NCBI GenBank assembly: GCA_020086605.1
Contig: JACBWW010000004.1
Location: 6,468,738 to 6,532,737, forward strand
Direction: 5' to 3'
Origin: Lanius collurio
Lineage: Eukaryota > Chordata > Aves > Passeriformes > Laniidae
Length of the DNA: 64,000 bases
Below the pieces are notes generated by a model. It was not told the origin of the DNA and ran no database searches. It saw only the letters and a list, made by a program, of their open reading frames with translations. The position numbers and the translations under genes were made by a program. Below, in pieces: positions 1 to 12,357 of the stretch. Position 1 is the stretch's first letter, and every line of letters begins with the position of its first letter.

Positions 1-898
1 TATAAAGAGATAATTTGCTGAGACAATGTTTTATTGGTTGATACGGTAGATGGCACTTAGCAGGTCACTTGAATAAAAGAGATGGTTTCCCCTTATGCTG
101 TGAGGAGCTTTTGTTAGACTGAATAATTTCCTTTCTGAAGATTTAGAGACATTTTCTTTACTGTAATTGTCATACTACACTGACAATCTGAATGCCATTA
201 CCTCAGTAATAACTGAAATTTAAAAGTGGAATAGTGTCATTTCAAGATGAATACAAAGGATATAGAAAGACTTGTGCTATTCTTTCCTTTACCTTTTATT
301 CTCTGTGTCTCTTAGTTGAATTTATTCCAGTGTGAGCATTTTTTTCTTCATTTTAACAGCTCCTAATGGATTTTACATCTCTTGGCCAAACTTACCTCTG
401 GTATAGCATTCAAGCAATTAATGGACTCCTTTACAACAGATCTGTCTCAGACAGAAAACCTGAATTATTTAAAGTAAAAATTATCATCAACATAGGATGT
501 AAAGGCATGATGACCTGAACCAACATTTGGAAATGGGAACTGCAAGGAAATGGGCTTTAAAACCACACAAGTGCTCCAAACCAAAATGTTACTAGGACTC
601 AGAGAAGATGCTCAGGCCACGAGGAATGGGGATATGAATTAGCAGACTTCTGTTCCTCAATTGGAACCTCTTAGAAGCAGTGCAGGTCATCTAAATATTT
701 AAACATTTGAATATTTAAAAGTGTTTAATGGGACTTGAGAGTACTTTTTTTAAATTCCACTTTAGTGTTGAGAGTGGAACAAGATAATTCAGGCACTTGA
801 ATGTGTTGCTTGTGACTTAGCAAAGCCAACTTAGTGTCTGGCTGCTGTGCACAGGGACAGTCTCATCAGTCTCCTGAAGCTCCAGACCTGAAAAACCC
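1..898. other. AT-rich non-coding stretch
   Basis: I see no long open frame, splice-bounded exon or recognisable repeat. The base composition is typical of bird intergenic or intronic DNA. Confidence 0.6.
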
Positions 899-991
899 TA
901 AACAACAACAAAAAAAACCCCAACAAAACAAAACAAAACAAAACAAAAACCCAAACAAACAAACAAAACCAACCAACCAAACAAACAAAAA
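899..991. repeat. A/C-rich simple repeat (AAAAC/AAAC)n
   Basis: The stretch is made almost only of A and C, with runs of AAAAC and AAAC units that grade into CCAA units. An open frame crosses it only because such sequence lacks stop codons in that frame; its translation (K, Q, N, P, T) is low-complexity and not a gene. Confidence 0.9.
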
Positions 992-2156
992 GATGAAAAG
1001 TGATTACCTTTCTTCTGATTTATCCTCCTTAACATGCATCTTCAGGGATCAGAAGCCTATGCCATCAGGAAGTACAGTATTGATAATCACATCAGAAAGA
1101 AGTGGATGAGACAAGATCACACCTCTTGGTAGCAGCTATCTGGGACATATCTTTAGTTGTACTACAAGGCCATGCACAACAGCAGATGAGATAATACAAT
1201 TACTTCCCACAGTGTGCAAAAATGGAAGGATAGGGGAGCTCAGAAGCTGTCAAAAGCGCTGTTACCAGAGAAGAATGATTATGAGCTTTCTCCTAATGAA
1301 GTGTTATTGTCCCCATTAAAGATTTTTATTAATATGCATGGGAAGTAGGAGAGAGGATAGATTGAAAGTAAATTTTGTGAAGTTGATGTCTGCATCTCTG
1401 ACCTGTTGTGTGGAACAGAAGCAATGGGTACAAGATGGTTACAAATGCACTCAAGATCACAAATGACAAGGAGAAATAAAAAATTAATTTAAAAATACGT
1501 TTCACAGTTCACACATAGTTAGGGGCAACTCATTTTTTTAAATTCCCTCCTCTATTTGGGATTCACTTTACTTGATGTAATATGTTTTGTTTTATACTTA
1601 TGGGACCTGACTTATGAATAATACAATTAGTGAGTTTGGGCTTTCAGAAAAGGGCTACGCTTACTAGAATTCATTAAATTTAAGTGAGGGGTACTTTGCA
1701 CTTTGTGTACTCTGCAGGGTAGCTATGAAGAAGGCATAACTTTGTTGAAATAATTATTTTCCTCTCATTATGTTATGACAGAGATAGACTCACCTCACTT
1801 AAATTCATGTTAGCATCAGAGTATAACAGAGTAGTAGCACAAGAATCCTAGCCTAGGATTTGTATGGCTCAAGCAAATACGATACGTGGGCTGGTGTGAC
1901 AAGCTGTTAATTCCACATCCCAGTAAGCACTGACATGGGGAAAACACCAGGTAGCCTCACCCTCTGTGTGCTGCTCCTTGTCAGTGTTTTCCTATACAGC
2001 CAGGCTGAAACACAGGAGTCCAGAAAAGGCAATTGCAAAAAAGAATTGTTCTGAGAGATTCAAAAATTAATATTAAGTGTGATTGATGGAATGCTCAGTT
2101 TTCAAACTTGAATCGGATGCCTTACTAGTGTCTACCAAAGCATGTGTACCAAAATC
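992..2156. other. Non-coding stretch with a small palindrome
   Basis: No gene or transposon is recognised. Positions 1844-1860 form a near-perfect palindrome: 8-bp arms AATCCTAG and CTAGGATT around one central C. I attach no function to it. Confidence 0.5.
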
Positions 2157-2237
2157 ACAGAATCATGGAGTAGCTTGATCTGAGTCTCCAAAGACCATCC
2201 AGTGTGACCCACCTGCCATGGGGGAGGTCACAGACAC
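2157..2237 (-). mobile_element. CR1 LINE 3'-end fragment
   Basis: The stretch starts with the CR1 terminal motif in reverse orientation (ACAGAATCATGGA) and continues with the usual CR1 3' block, including CTGCCATGGG. It is about 80 bp long and is cut off where a CR1 of opposite orientation begins. It is non-functional. Confidence 0.75.
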
Positions 2238-3080
2238 ACTGAGATGGGAAGGAATGTTGATCTGCTGGACGGCAGGAGGGTCTGCAGAGGGATCTGGACA
2301 GGTTGGATCAATGGGCCAAAGCCAATGGTGTGAGGGTAAAAAAGGCCAAGTTCTGGGTCCTGCCCTTTGGCCACAACAACCCCTATAGTGCTGCAGGCTG
2401 GGGACAGAGTGGCTAAAAGGACCTGGGGATGCTGGTTTATGGTGGCTGAACATGAGCCAGCTGTGCCCAGGTGGTCAAGAAGTCCAATGGCACCTGGCCT
2501 GGATCAGCAAGAGTGAGGCCAGCAGGACCAGGGCAGGGATTGTCCCCCTGCACTCAGCACTGGTGAGGCTGCACCTCAAATCCTGTGTTCAGTTCTGGGC
2601 CCCTCTACAGGAGGGACCCTGAGGGGCTGGAGTGTGTCCAGAGAAGGGCAATGGAGCTGGGGAGGGGTCTGGAGCACAGGTCATATGAGGAGTGGTTGAG
2701 GGAGCTGAGAGTGTTTAGCCTGGAGAAAAAGAGGCTGAAGGGAGACCTTACTGCTCTCCACAACTACCCAAAAGGAGGCTGTGGCAAGGTGAGGGTCAGT
2801 CTCTTCTCCCAGATGACAAATGACAGGACAAAAGGAAAAGGCCTCAAGTGGCATCAGAGGAGGTTCAGATTGTATACTAGGAAACTTTTGTCACAGAAAG
2901 AGTGGTTAAGCATTGGAATAGACTGCCCAAGGAAGTGGTGGAGTCACCATCACTGGAAGTGTTCAAAAAGAGTGTTGAAGTGGCAGTTGAGGACATGGTT
3001 TAATGGTGAACATGGTGGTAGTGCTGGATTGGCAGCTGGGCTTGATTTTTCTTAAAGATCTTTTCTAATATTAACAGTCC
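2238..3080 (+). mobile_element. CR1 LINE, 5'-truncated, ORF2 C-terminus plus 3' end
   Basis: This is the last part of a CR1 non-LTR retrotransposon. It begins inside ORF2 (GATCTGCTGGA, CTGGACAGGTTGGATC), passes the conserved reverse-transcriptase tail, where the translation reads [10 protein letters not shown] and GLFSQ-like motifs, and ends near CTTAAAGATCTTTTC, the usual CR1 3' block. A 156-codon frame at 2585-3055 is this ORF2 remnant and not a host gene. The endonuclease and RT catalytic regions are missing through 5' truncation, as in most genomic CR1 copies. Substitutions and frame breaks show it is old and dead. Confidence 0.93.
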
Positions 3081-3087
3081 TGTGGTC

Positions 3088-3550
3088 CTATCTTGAACTG
3101 ATCAGGTTGCTGAGAGTCCCATCCAGCCTGACCTCCATGTTTCCAGGGGTGGGACACCCATCACCTCTCTGGGCAACCTGTTGCAAGTATCTCATTACAC
3201 TCATTACAAAAAATAATGCATTTCTTGCATCTAGTCTAAATCTACTATCTTTTGGACTTAAAGTATTGCCCCTTGTCCTGTCACTACAAGCCTTAGTAAA
3301 GTTTGTTCCCATCTTTCTTACAAGCCCTCTTTAGGTATTGAAAGGCCACAATAAGGTCTCCCTGGAGTCTTCTCTAGGTTCAAAAACCTAAAATCTCTCA
3401 GCCTTTCTTCATAGGAGAGGTGCTTCAACCTTCTGATCATTTTTGTGGCCCTCCTCTGAACCTGCTCCAACAGCTCCATGACTTTCCTATGCTGAAGACT
3501 CCAGAGATGGATGCAGTACTAGAGGTGAGGTCTCACCAGAGTGGAGCAGA
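3088..3550 (-). mobile_element. CR1 LINE, 5'-truncated, reverse orientation
   Basis: The reverse complement carries the CR1 3' block. On the plus strand this reads as CATCCAGCCTGACCTCCATG, then CTCTGGGCAACCTGTT, CTTGTCCTGTCACTACA, and finally CTCCAACAGCTCCATG. It faces the CR1 at 2238-3080, so the two 3' ends point at each other with only a few bases between them. It encodes no intact protein. Confidence 0.9.
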
Positions 3551-5702
3551 AAAATCAAAAGATAGCAGAAAATCAAAGGATAAATGCACAAATGTATTTT
3601 GCAGGAGGTATCACAAATCCATTGTTAGTCCACTGGAAGACTGAAATTTTTAAGATGATCCTCCTTACTGTTATTTACCCTTTATACCATTGGTGCAAAT
3701 GTTAGCTTTGTTCTAACATCCACTGTTCTCACTATAGTTTATTTAGAGCAATACCAGTACCCACCAATTACTGATCTGCTAACCTTGATTATAGACTAAA
3801 ATCCACTGTTAGCTCCAAACCAAGATATTGGAGCTGACCCCATATTTTGCAGCTTAGGTGAAAACAAAATTAAGTGTTCAATCAATCTGCAGTAAGATCA
3901 CTGATTTATATCATCATAGAGGTTTCCTTCTGGTCTGGAGACTAACAGACTGTGAGCTGTTAAAAAAACCAAAACAACCAGAAAAAAAAGGATATCAAAG
4001 AGTAATTTTGTTTGCAGTGATCTCTGAGTGAAAATCAAGCACATATTGTGCTTTATTGAATACCTGTCTTTTCTGAGTCAGATTAGAAGTGGCAAGAATC
4101 CAGAACTCCTTGTAATCCCTGGATTTTTTTTTTTTTAAATTTGTCTTGGCAAAGGTTTAGGCCATATTTACAAAAGGCCAGTAATGTAATGGCTTGTCTT
4201 CTTTTCCAGTTCTATTTTCATCCCACTAGAGGCTAGAGATTCCTAATAGTTAAAAACTTAAGTACCTAATACAGACATTCTGTCATGACAAAACACAAGG
4301 GAAATATTGCACCTGTAAGTGAAGGACAGAGATCTGCTGCATCAAACAGGTATCTGAGTTCATTTTGCTGAGGAGCTAAAGGAATCCTAAATCACTTTGA
4401 CAAATTAGCATCCACACAAGTCACCAGCACAGAACTCTAAATGTCTCCTTGCAAAGAGAAGGCCACAGCAAACAACCAATTTTCTAATAGATCAGCTTTT
4501 ATGGTACCAGCTGCAGCAAAGAGAAAACAGCTTCAGTTAAAGGCTAAGAACACCACCCATGTGCATGTGAGTGGTTTTATTTTGAGGCTTTGAAGATGAA
4601 TGTCAGAATGGTTTCACAGAAATGCTAAAGATTTCCTCACAAAGGGTCTTTTTTTTTAGAGCCATTAATGTCAAGCTGGTCATCAAGGCTAGAAGTCTTC
4701 AAGGATGTTAGTCATTTCAGGCAATTTAGGAAAGAGGGAATGAAGCTTTTGTTTAAAGCATTTTGTCTAAGGGTTTTTTTTCCAAAACTTTACCATAGAC
4801 ATCCAAATATACTAGCTATTATTTATGAAGATCTACTATTCTCTTGAATTTGAGACAAAACAAGACAAGAAACTGTTTATGAGCAGTAGCTTGTGGCCTC
4901 AGGAACAGAATCACAGTCTGAACATCACATAAGGAGAGAGTTAAAAATAGATGGTCTCCATTCTTTGACCTGATCCTGCACTTTGTGCCCACAGGAGCAG
5001 ATGTGTTCATTTGTCAAGTGGTGGCTGTTGACAGCACTTTGTACTGGCACAGAGGGATGACGTGCCCCAGAAACGATGTCAGTGTGAAGCAGAGTTCATC
5101 AGTCAGCTCTGGGAGTAGTTCCAGAGCTCCCCACATGTCAGCAGCCCTGACACACCTCTGGCCTGAGAGGGAAGAGGGCAGAATGAGCTGACCCCACAGC
5201 AGCTCAGCTGAGCCTCCTGCCCTTGGCATTGCTCCCGGTTCTGCCCCCAGGGCTTCCTGCACAGCAAGCCACAGACCGACCTTCAGAAACAGAGAAAAAG
5301 CACAAACTCTCAGGTCCCATCAAACTCCTCCCCACAACTTTCCCTGCTAAAAGACAGGAAAAAACTACATAATGTTGCAGAAAGTTACAATGAAAGGGAT
5401 GGTTGAAAGTCATTACCTGTCAGATCCTCTGCTTGAGCAAATCCACCAAACCTAAACATCCTTTTAGTTTTAATGGAGCAGTATAAGGGGATTTTGTTCC
5501 AGAGGAGAGTACAGTGCTATCTAGGCCATATATGCCTTTAAACTTCGTAACTTATGAAATGATACAAAACTGAATTAGTTAATCAGTTTATTCACATGTC
5601 AGTAAAAACCCTGGATCATGCAAAATCTCACACACCTGTCTGAATTCAGAAGGTTTCAAGAACTTACTAAAAAAACCCAAAATAAAGCAAAATAACCTGC
5701 CA
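3551..5702. other. Non-coding stretch, locally GC-richer near 5.05-5.26 kb
   Basis: No supported gene. Short A-rich and T-rich runs occur at about 3962-3990 and 4127-4137. From about 5050 to 5280 the sequence is richer in G and C and open frames occur on both strands, but I see no splice sites or recognisable protein. Confidence 0.5.
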
Positions 5703-5745
5703 CTTTTTTTTTTTTTTTTATATTTTTCCTTTTTTTTCCCTTTGT
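5703..5745. repeat. T-rich low-complexity tract
   Basis: Two long T runs (about 16 and 8 bases) are separated by short TATATTTTTCC-like sequence. This could be an old retrotransposition tail on the minus strand, but no element body is recognisable next to it. Confidence 0.8.
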
Positions 5746-7787
5746 CTCCATTTGTTTAGGCTTCCTAAAATATTTACATTGCTTTAAACTGTTTTGCAAC
5801 ACTTTCAGTAACTCCCTGTTACATGCATGACCTCTCTTAATGCAGCTTTGCTCATGCCTGGCTTTTCACTATATTTACTGTAGCACTGTTTGGTCTTATT
5901 AAAACCTGGACACATTATGCACTTGTGCATCTCTTATTTCTATCTAGTAGGAATAATTCTAGGCAATTATTTTTCTGTCATGTAGCCTTTAGGGGTAGAA
6001 GAGGTCATTATTTTGATTGTATGCTAGAGTCTATGGGACTCAGACACCTAAAATTTAAAGAAATTTAAAGGATCCATAAGGCAAACCTTTGCCATATTTG
6101 AAATGCTACCCAATAAGTAACTTAATTAGGAGGCACCCTAACTGTAAAGCTATTCCTTCAACTTTAGTGCCAGAATACAGATTTGCAGACAATTCTACAA
6201 AGAAATTGGTAATTAAACTTTCTCTGCACGCTCTGGGCTCATAATTTTTCTCTGCTTTTCTCCTTGAAAATTCTAAGGTCTATAGAAAGCAGAAGGCTTA
6301 ACATATACAGCTCAATTTTCAACTAAAACATAAGAGAGAGAGAGAGAGTAAGAGATTGTGAAACTTTCCAGTTGCTTTATGGGAAACACACGAGCATCTG
6401 GATACAGAGAACTGTCTGAAGAAAATGCTGTTTATTTCATGGCCAAAGGGCAGAGAGCAGACAATTCACAGTAGACACAAAGAATGTAAATCTTTGGTAC
6501 AATTCATCTTATAGGTCCCCTGATGCATCATTAAGATGACATGCCAAATCTAACCACATTCACAGATTACATCTCCCTCAGGACAAAAAAAACAAAAAAC
6601 CAAACAAACCACCACCAAAAAAAACAGCACTTGCAAAAATCCAAAATACATATTTTGGAATTTAAATTACCTATTTCTGACAATAAAAAATGTTTAAACT
6701 TCATAATCACTTCATAATCTCTAAAATTAAATTTAAAATGAGGGAAAGTGTTACCTCTGACTAATTTTTCTGATTTGTGGAATCAGTATGGATGTGGTTT
6801 AAGCTGCTGTGTAAAATTGTTTTTAAAAACTTATTTTATCTGTCTGTGTCCCAAGGAAGTGCTCTTACTCTCTTCATGGTGAAAAAGCAGGCCAGCATCT
6901 TGCTTCTTCATTACTATTAGGTACCCTTTCTGTCCCTTTTCTAAACAGAGAACTAGCTATAATCTCACCTCTTCTTTTCTCATTGTTAGGATATCATTAA
7001 GAAATATTAGCTCTGACAAACTTTCTTCATTGATCTGTGTCCTGGTTGTCCCAGTGCTCTGGGGTTTTCTTTTTGGAAACTTGCATACCTTAATTTCCAT
7101 TAACAACAACAACAAAAAAAATAGATCTGTTTCTCATGGTTTCAAGGAGAGAAACTTGAAGCAAAACTTGAAGTGAACTGAGGAAAAAGTGTGTCAATCT
7201 GTGATGAAAATCTGTGGAGAGCAGGGAAAGAAAAACCCAGACAGATTACCTGCCTTTTCCACTGACCACTGGATCCTTGGAGCTGAAAGGACCTTCCAAA
7301 GGTGAGCACTGTTCAAACATGAAAGATTTAAATTCTCCATAGAGGGAACATCCTGCAGAAAGACATTAATGAAGGAGGGTGGGTGCTTGTGGTCAGGCCA
7401 CTACTGGCTGTCACTCCCACTCCCATGCAGTCAACATCTGCATGGCCACAGCCCTGGGTGGCTCCTGGTGAATCTCCCTGCTCTTTGTCTTGTGTTCATG
7501 TAATTTACCTGAAATTTCTCTATTTCTCGAATTGTGCAATTACCTCTGAACAATGATAGGTACAATGCAAGCAGCTCTCAGCACCAGCTCCATGCCTGTG
7601 AATACTCAGAAATGTATACTTTACTGTACTGAGGCCAATCTCTCTCTTCTGGTCAAGAAAGACAGAAAAGTGGGCTGGATTCAGCCCTTTTTGGGCTTGG
7701 AGATGAAGCTCTGGCTCTGAATTAGTCCCTCAAAGAACATCTCTCTCCAATGTCTACATAAGTAACCGAGGAAGATTTCTGAATAAC
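5746..7787. other. Non-coding stretch with a (GA)n microsatellite at 6333-6348
   Basis: No supported gene. A short GA microsatellite (about 8 units) lies at 6333-6348, and an A/C-rich low-complexity patch at about 6583-6626. Confidence 0.55.
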
Positions 7788-7925
7788 TGTAACACAAAAA
7801 CCTGATTTCTTATTTACAACCCTCCCCCACAAAAAAACACCCACAAAAAACCCTCCAAAACCCCACCCCAAACCAAACAAGTAAACCCCCTTCAAAAAAA
7901 CCCCCAACCAACCAAAATAAACAAA
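7788..7925. repeat. A/C-rich low-complexity tract
   Basis: About 140 bases are almost free of G, with C-runs inside A-rich sequence (CCCCCAC, AAAAAACACCC, AACCCCACCCC). The minus-strand open frame here is glycine- and phenylalanine-rich only because of this bias and is not a gene. Confidence 0.85.
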
Positions 7926-10900
7926 CCAGCTTCAAACATGCAAACAAGAAAAGAACCAACCCTCAAAACCTATAAGCAAAATTGGGACACAGAAAAAACT
8001 AGAGAACAAATTTGCCCCATCCCCAAAACTTTTGCCTGTGTGTAAAAAATTAATTACAAGGAACAAATAAAACAAAGACTTAGCAAATAAACAGGGAAAA
8101 AGGCTGAGGAAATGAAAAACACCTGTGTTCTCCCTTCTGTGGACCTATTCTCCATGCTATTTCTATTCATAAATAAGGTAGAATTTTCCCAAAACCATTT
8201 AGGGCTTTTATTGGCAGAACTACACAGCAGCACCCTTGGTAAAGTTTTGCATTTAAAATCTCTAATCTGCATGTTATCTGATTCTGAGTAGCCTTCTTCT
8301 AAGTAGGATTTATGCACTCACTCTCTCTTTGAATGTCCCTTGGGACAAGAAACTATGAATAGCACTTATTCACTTAAATTACTCATTTATTGTTGTTTTA
8401 AAAAAAGATCACAAGTTCTTCCAAGTTGGTTTCTTTGTAATGATTTGAATTGATTGCTTCACAGCACCATAGCAATACAGTGATCAAGAATGGGAATAAC
8501 AGCAAGCTCATGTTTGACATATTAGAAAAAGTATTATATATTTGGTTGCTTGAAAAAGCAAAAAAAAATGAGCAGAGAGGGAAAAAGCCCCAAGAAATCT
8601 CAATGATGCAGTGTTTATAATATAAATTAATCAAATAATCAATTAGCTGGAAAAAACAGACTCAGCCTCTCTTCCCCTGCATAGCAAAACCTTGCCATGT
8701 TTTTCTTCAATTTAGATGATGAGTATTGCCAGCTTGGGTCATTTTCAGATCATCTGACAAGTAAAAGTATTTCTAGATCTCTTTTTAAAAAAAACCCTGG
8801 GCTTTAAGGATATAGACATTATTTTCAAAAAAGAAAGAAATGAGTAAAAAAAAGAAGCCTTTGAGGAAAGCCTTTGAGAAATGCAGCCACAAATGTTGCA
8901 GCTGGAACCTGGGGGGTGCTTAGTGTGTCACATCTGGCCCCATCTTTCAGTGCTGAGCACTGGAAACCTGAATCTGTGCCATTTTGGAGCTCTAGCTTTA
9001 CTGGAACAGAGCCTAGAACCTTTCCTGGGAATAGCCTACTCTGAATTGGATGACCTTCAGAGTTCATCTTTCTCCCTCTCTTATCCACATATGGAGCATC
9101 TGGCAGAAAGAGGAAAGATAAGAACTGTCCGAATGAGTAGGTGGGGAATTTGTGACTGGTTGGCTTTGACAGCTGTCTATAGATTTTATCCTGTAGAGGG
9201 AACTTAAAGTTGTTGAAGAACATTTTACATGCTGTATATCCTGCAATTTCTTTGGCTTCCTGTCACCTTTTCAAAAACCCAGATGTAATCCATAATTTGT
9301 GCTGGCCACTGAAATGAACTTTCTGCACACGGTGCCCTCACCTAAGAGTTTTCAGCCCTGAGCACTGTGAAGAAGATAACTGAACATTTGATCAGATCCC
9401 TGGTGGTTTTGAAAAATCCAAACCCAAGGAGCTATACTCTGCTTCTGAGAAACAAATTTGACATGCACTGAAGCATTTTCATAAGGTGCTAGAAGTTGTA
9501 AAAACCCTGAATTTCTCAAATTCTGCTCTGGGACAGTTCTCATACAAAGCTTTTACTTAAAATCCAACAATTCAGAGATTAAAAATATAGTTTCTTTCAA
9601 TTTACTAAGAGCCATCACAAAGACAGACTTAGAAAAAGTATTTATCAGCTGCAGCTTTAAACTTGAAAACTTAGTTTGGGTCTTCTGATCTTGGCTTGCA
9701 CTCAGATTTCTTTTTAAGGGTGAATTTGCATGAGCACTTTCCATTAGAGTTGGAACTCCAGTTTCCAAATGCCAGTGCCAAGGTGTCATTAGGCAGAGTG
9801 AGACAGCACTACTTGACTATTTGATTAGTTTCTCTCAGAATAAGACACAAAGTGAGAAGTTTTGAATGTCTGTTGAAAGGAATCTTTACCCCAGAAAACA
9901 AGTTTGTCTGTGTGAACATGAGTACAAAAAACTAAAGATTGTGACTGAAAAGTTGAAAATCTTTAAAACATATTTATAAAGATTTCTCTGTGTTTAGTCT
10001 AGCAAGGGACACATCTGTCATAATGATGGTAGAGCATGTGTTTCCAAAAAAAACCATGATCACATTTTGGCAGTGCTCAGGCATCCAGCATGGCCATTGC
10101 CACCTCATGAGGATCAAGCCCAAAGCAATTCCCTTAATAAGGTTTCCTGTGGAATAAGGAATCACCTTCCTGCAGGTGAGAAAGGAAGGGGTTAATGTAA
10201 AACCCATGATGGAAAAGAAACCCTGACTGGTCATGACCACATTTAGGTTAGTGATACCTTAAGCAACTGCAAATTCCAGCAGGATCTCCAAGCACCACAA
10301 GAGGCTCTTTGTCCCTCTGAATAATGTGCATCTTTGTTGGTGATTTGACTCCATCATACTGGCTGTAACCATCCTAAATTAGGATTAAACGAGACCTTCA
10401 GCTGACCGGTGTCACTTCATCTTCCTGCTGCCTCATTCCCTCCTTTCACACCGCACAGGACCTGCCAGGACTGCTGGGAAGCTGCAGAGTCCGTATGTCC
10501 TCACAGATGGGCTACAAAGGATGCTTATTTAACACATTCATGTAGCTGCTTTTGGCCTCATGCCATATGAACTGCCCTTTCATGAGTTTTAATTCTACAG
10601 ATCCCTGATTATCTTCAAGGCAAAAAAGAATTGAAATGCCATTCTTTCGTTCACAGCCAAATGCTTTTCATACAATCTAAAAAGCATCTTGTAGCTCCTT
10701 CACAGCCCTGCCCCTTCCTCCTCCCCTCTTACATCTGCTGCTTTAAAACCCAGCCTGTTCCATATTTCTAAAAATTGAGAACTAGATTTCTGAATCACTT
10801 CACCTTTGGTTGCCACTCACATTATTAATCTTTGTGTCATAAATAGAGGTTCAGTTGGCTCTAAGCAACTGTTATTTTAGTGTCTGACAGGCACAGGCTT

Positions 10901-11353
10901 CCTTCTCAGTCTGGAGACTTACTTACATTCCTTATTTACATTCCTATATCCCAGCCCACTCCTGAAGCTTTCCCTAGCTCTCATTCAGACAGAATTCCCA
11001 TTGAGATTTTAAAGGCTCCTCTCAAATAAATACTCAGCATCTCTCTTACGTGTGGAGCTCAGAAAAATGAAACCGGAATCCAAGTTGTTTGTGCTGGTCT
11101 CTTGCTCATGTCATTCTGCTACATCTCCAATCAAGTGAAAATTTACCCTGATTGCTATAAAAAGGAAGGGATGCTGCAAGATTTCTCAAAACACTGCCCT
11201 TTTTTTGCAATGTTCTGCATTTCCTCAGTCCAAAGTAACACAGATTTGCTTTCTGACATTCTTCAAACCAGAGGCCTTCCAGCTGTCACTACAATAAAAA
11301 TTCAGCCTGACATGAGGGGTTAGACTCTCCTGTCCCTAATCAATATCTTTCTT
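7926..11353. other. Non-coding stretch, including a segment open on both strands (8825-9223)
   Basis: No supported gene. From 8825 to 9223 a 132-codon minus-strand frame overlaps a 108-codon plus-strand frame. Neither has convincing exon boundaries or a recognisable domain, and a frame of about 130 codons is expected once or twice by chance in a window this size. Confidence 0.45.
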
Positions 11354-12357
11354 TGTCTAATGAGATGAAATGACAGCAATGAGCAGCAAATGAGACACTG
11401 GCAAAGGAATTTGCAAAAGTAGGTTTAATATTAAAGTGAAACCATGACAAAGTTTGTTGGCAAGGTTCACTCTACTGCTGTGGTTAAGGCACAGAGAGCA
11501 AAATCAGACTACAATCTAAAATCCATCAATCTAAAATTAAAATCAGCCTAAAATTATCTGCGTGGAAGTTGAGGATGGGAAAAGGAAAGGATGGGAAAGG
11601 GTAATGATACAAAGAAGTAAGGAGGACCTTCCTGTTGAGTTACAAGGTTTAGAGTGGAGCCCCTTATCAAACTTAGCCCTGGACTTGACCAATGTTTTAG
11701 GCCTAAAGGTTTTAACTGTACTTAAACTTAACAGCACTTAATCAGTAAAAAATTTAACAGAAGATTCTATAGAATATACAATAAGCACAGTTACAGCCCT
11801 ACCTTACTTAGAGATCCAACATACTTAAGAACCTAAGAGAGCAACATTCATACTATATTTGTTATAGCATATCCACACTCGCACACACACAGACATAAAG
11901 GAGCTTGTACAAGGTGTATACCTGTAAAAATCCCCCTTATATTCAGCAAAACACATTCAGTGAAAATTCCCTTGTGTCTTCTCAATGGACAAAGGGTTGA
12001 GCCTTGAGAAGTTGGGGTATCAGCTCAGACTCCATCATTGGTGTTCAGCATCAGCCCTCCAAGTATATCAAACTTGTGAATTCACCAGCTCGAAGAGACA
12101 TTCCCCTCAGAGGGAGATTGCTGGTCAATGCCTGCTGCAGTCCAGGAGAACTCAAAGGGTCTCATTTAGGACCTCTGTTTACAGGGTCACAAGACAATTG
12201 TGTTGGTCACAGTAATCTTCCATCCTGGCTGCAGTTTGAGACCATAACTTTCTTTGAAAGCTCGATAGTAAAAATGGTGTTCCCCTTGGGATGTAATTTG
12301 GGCAAGAAAAATAAATTTCCAAAGCTTTCCATTAAAAAATCAGGAAGTTGTTAGACA
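11354..12357 (-). mobile_element. Possible endogenous retrovirus solo LTR (about 1 kb)
   Basis: The segment starts with TGTCTAA and ends with TTAGACA, a perfect 7-bp inverted terminal repeat with the TG...CA ends of an LTR. Read on the minus strand, an ATTAAA signal (around 11432-11437) lies about 75 bases before the left end, as expected for an R/U5 boundary. No matching target-site duplication flanks it (TTCTT versus GTATA), and I do not recognise the family, so the boundaries may be accidental. No gag, pol or env coding sequence is seen. Confidence 0.33.

Noticed and set aside
2585..3055. 156-residue protein-coding gene
   Set aside because: The translation is the C-terminal tail of CR1 ORF2 within a truncated LINE.
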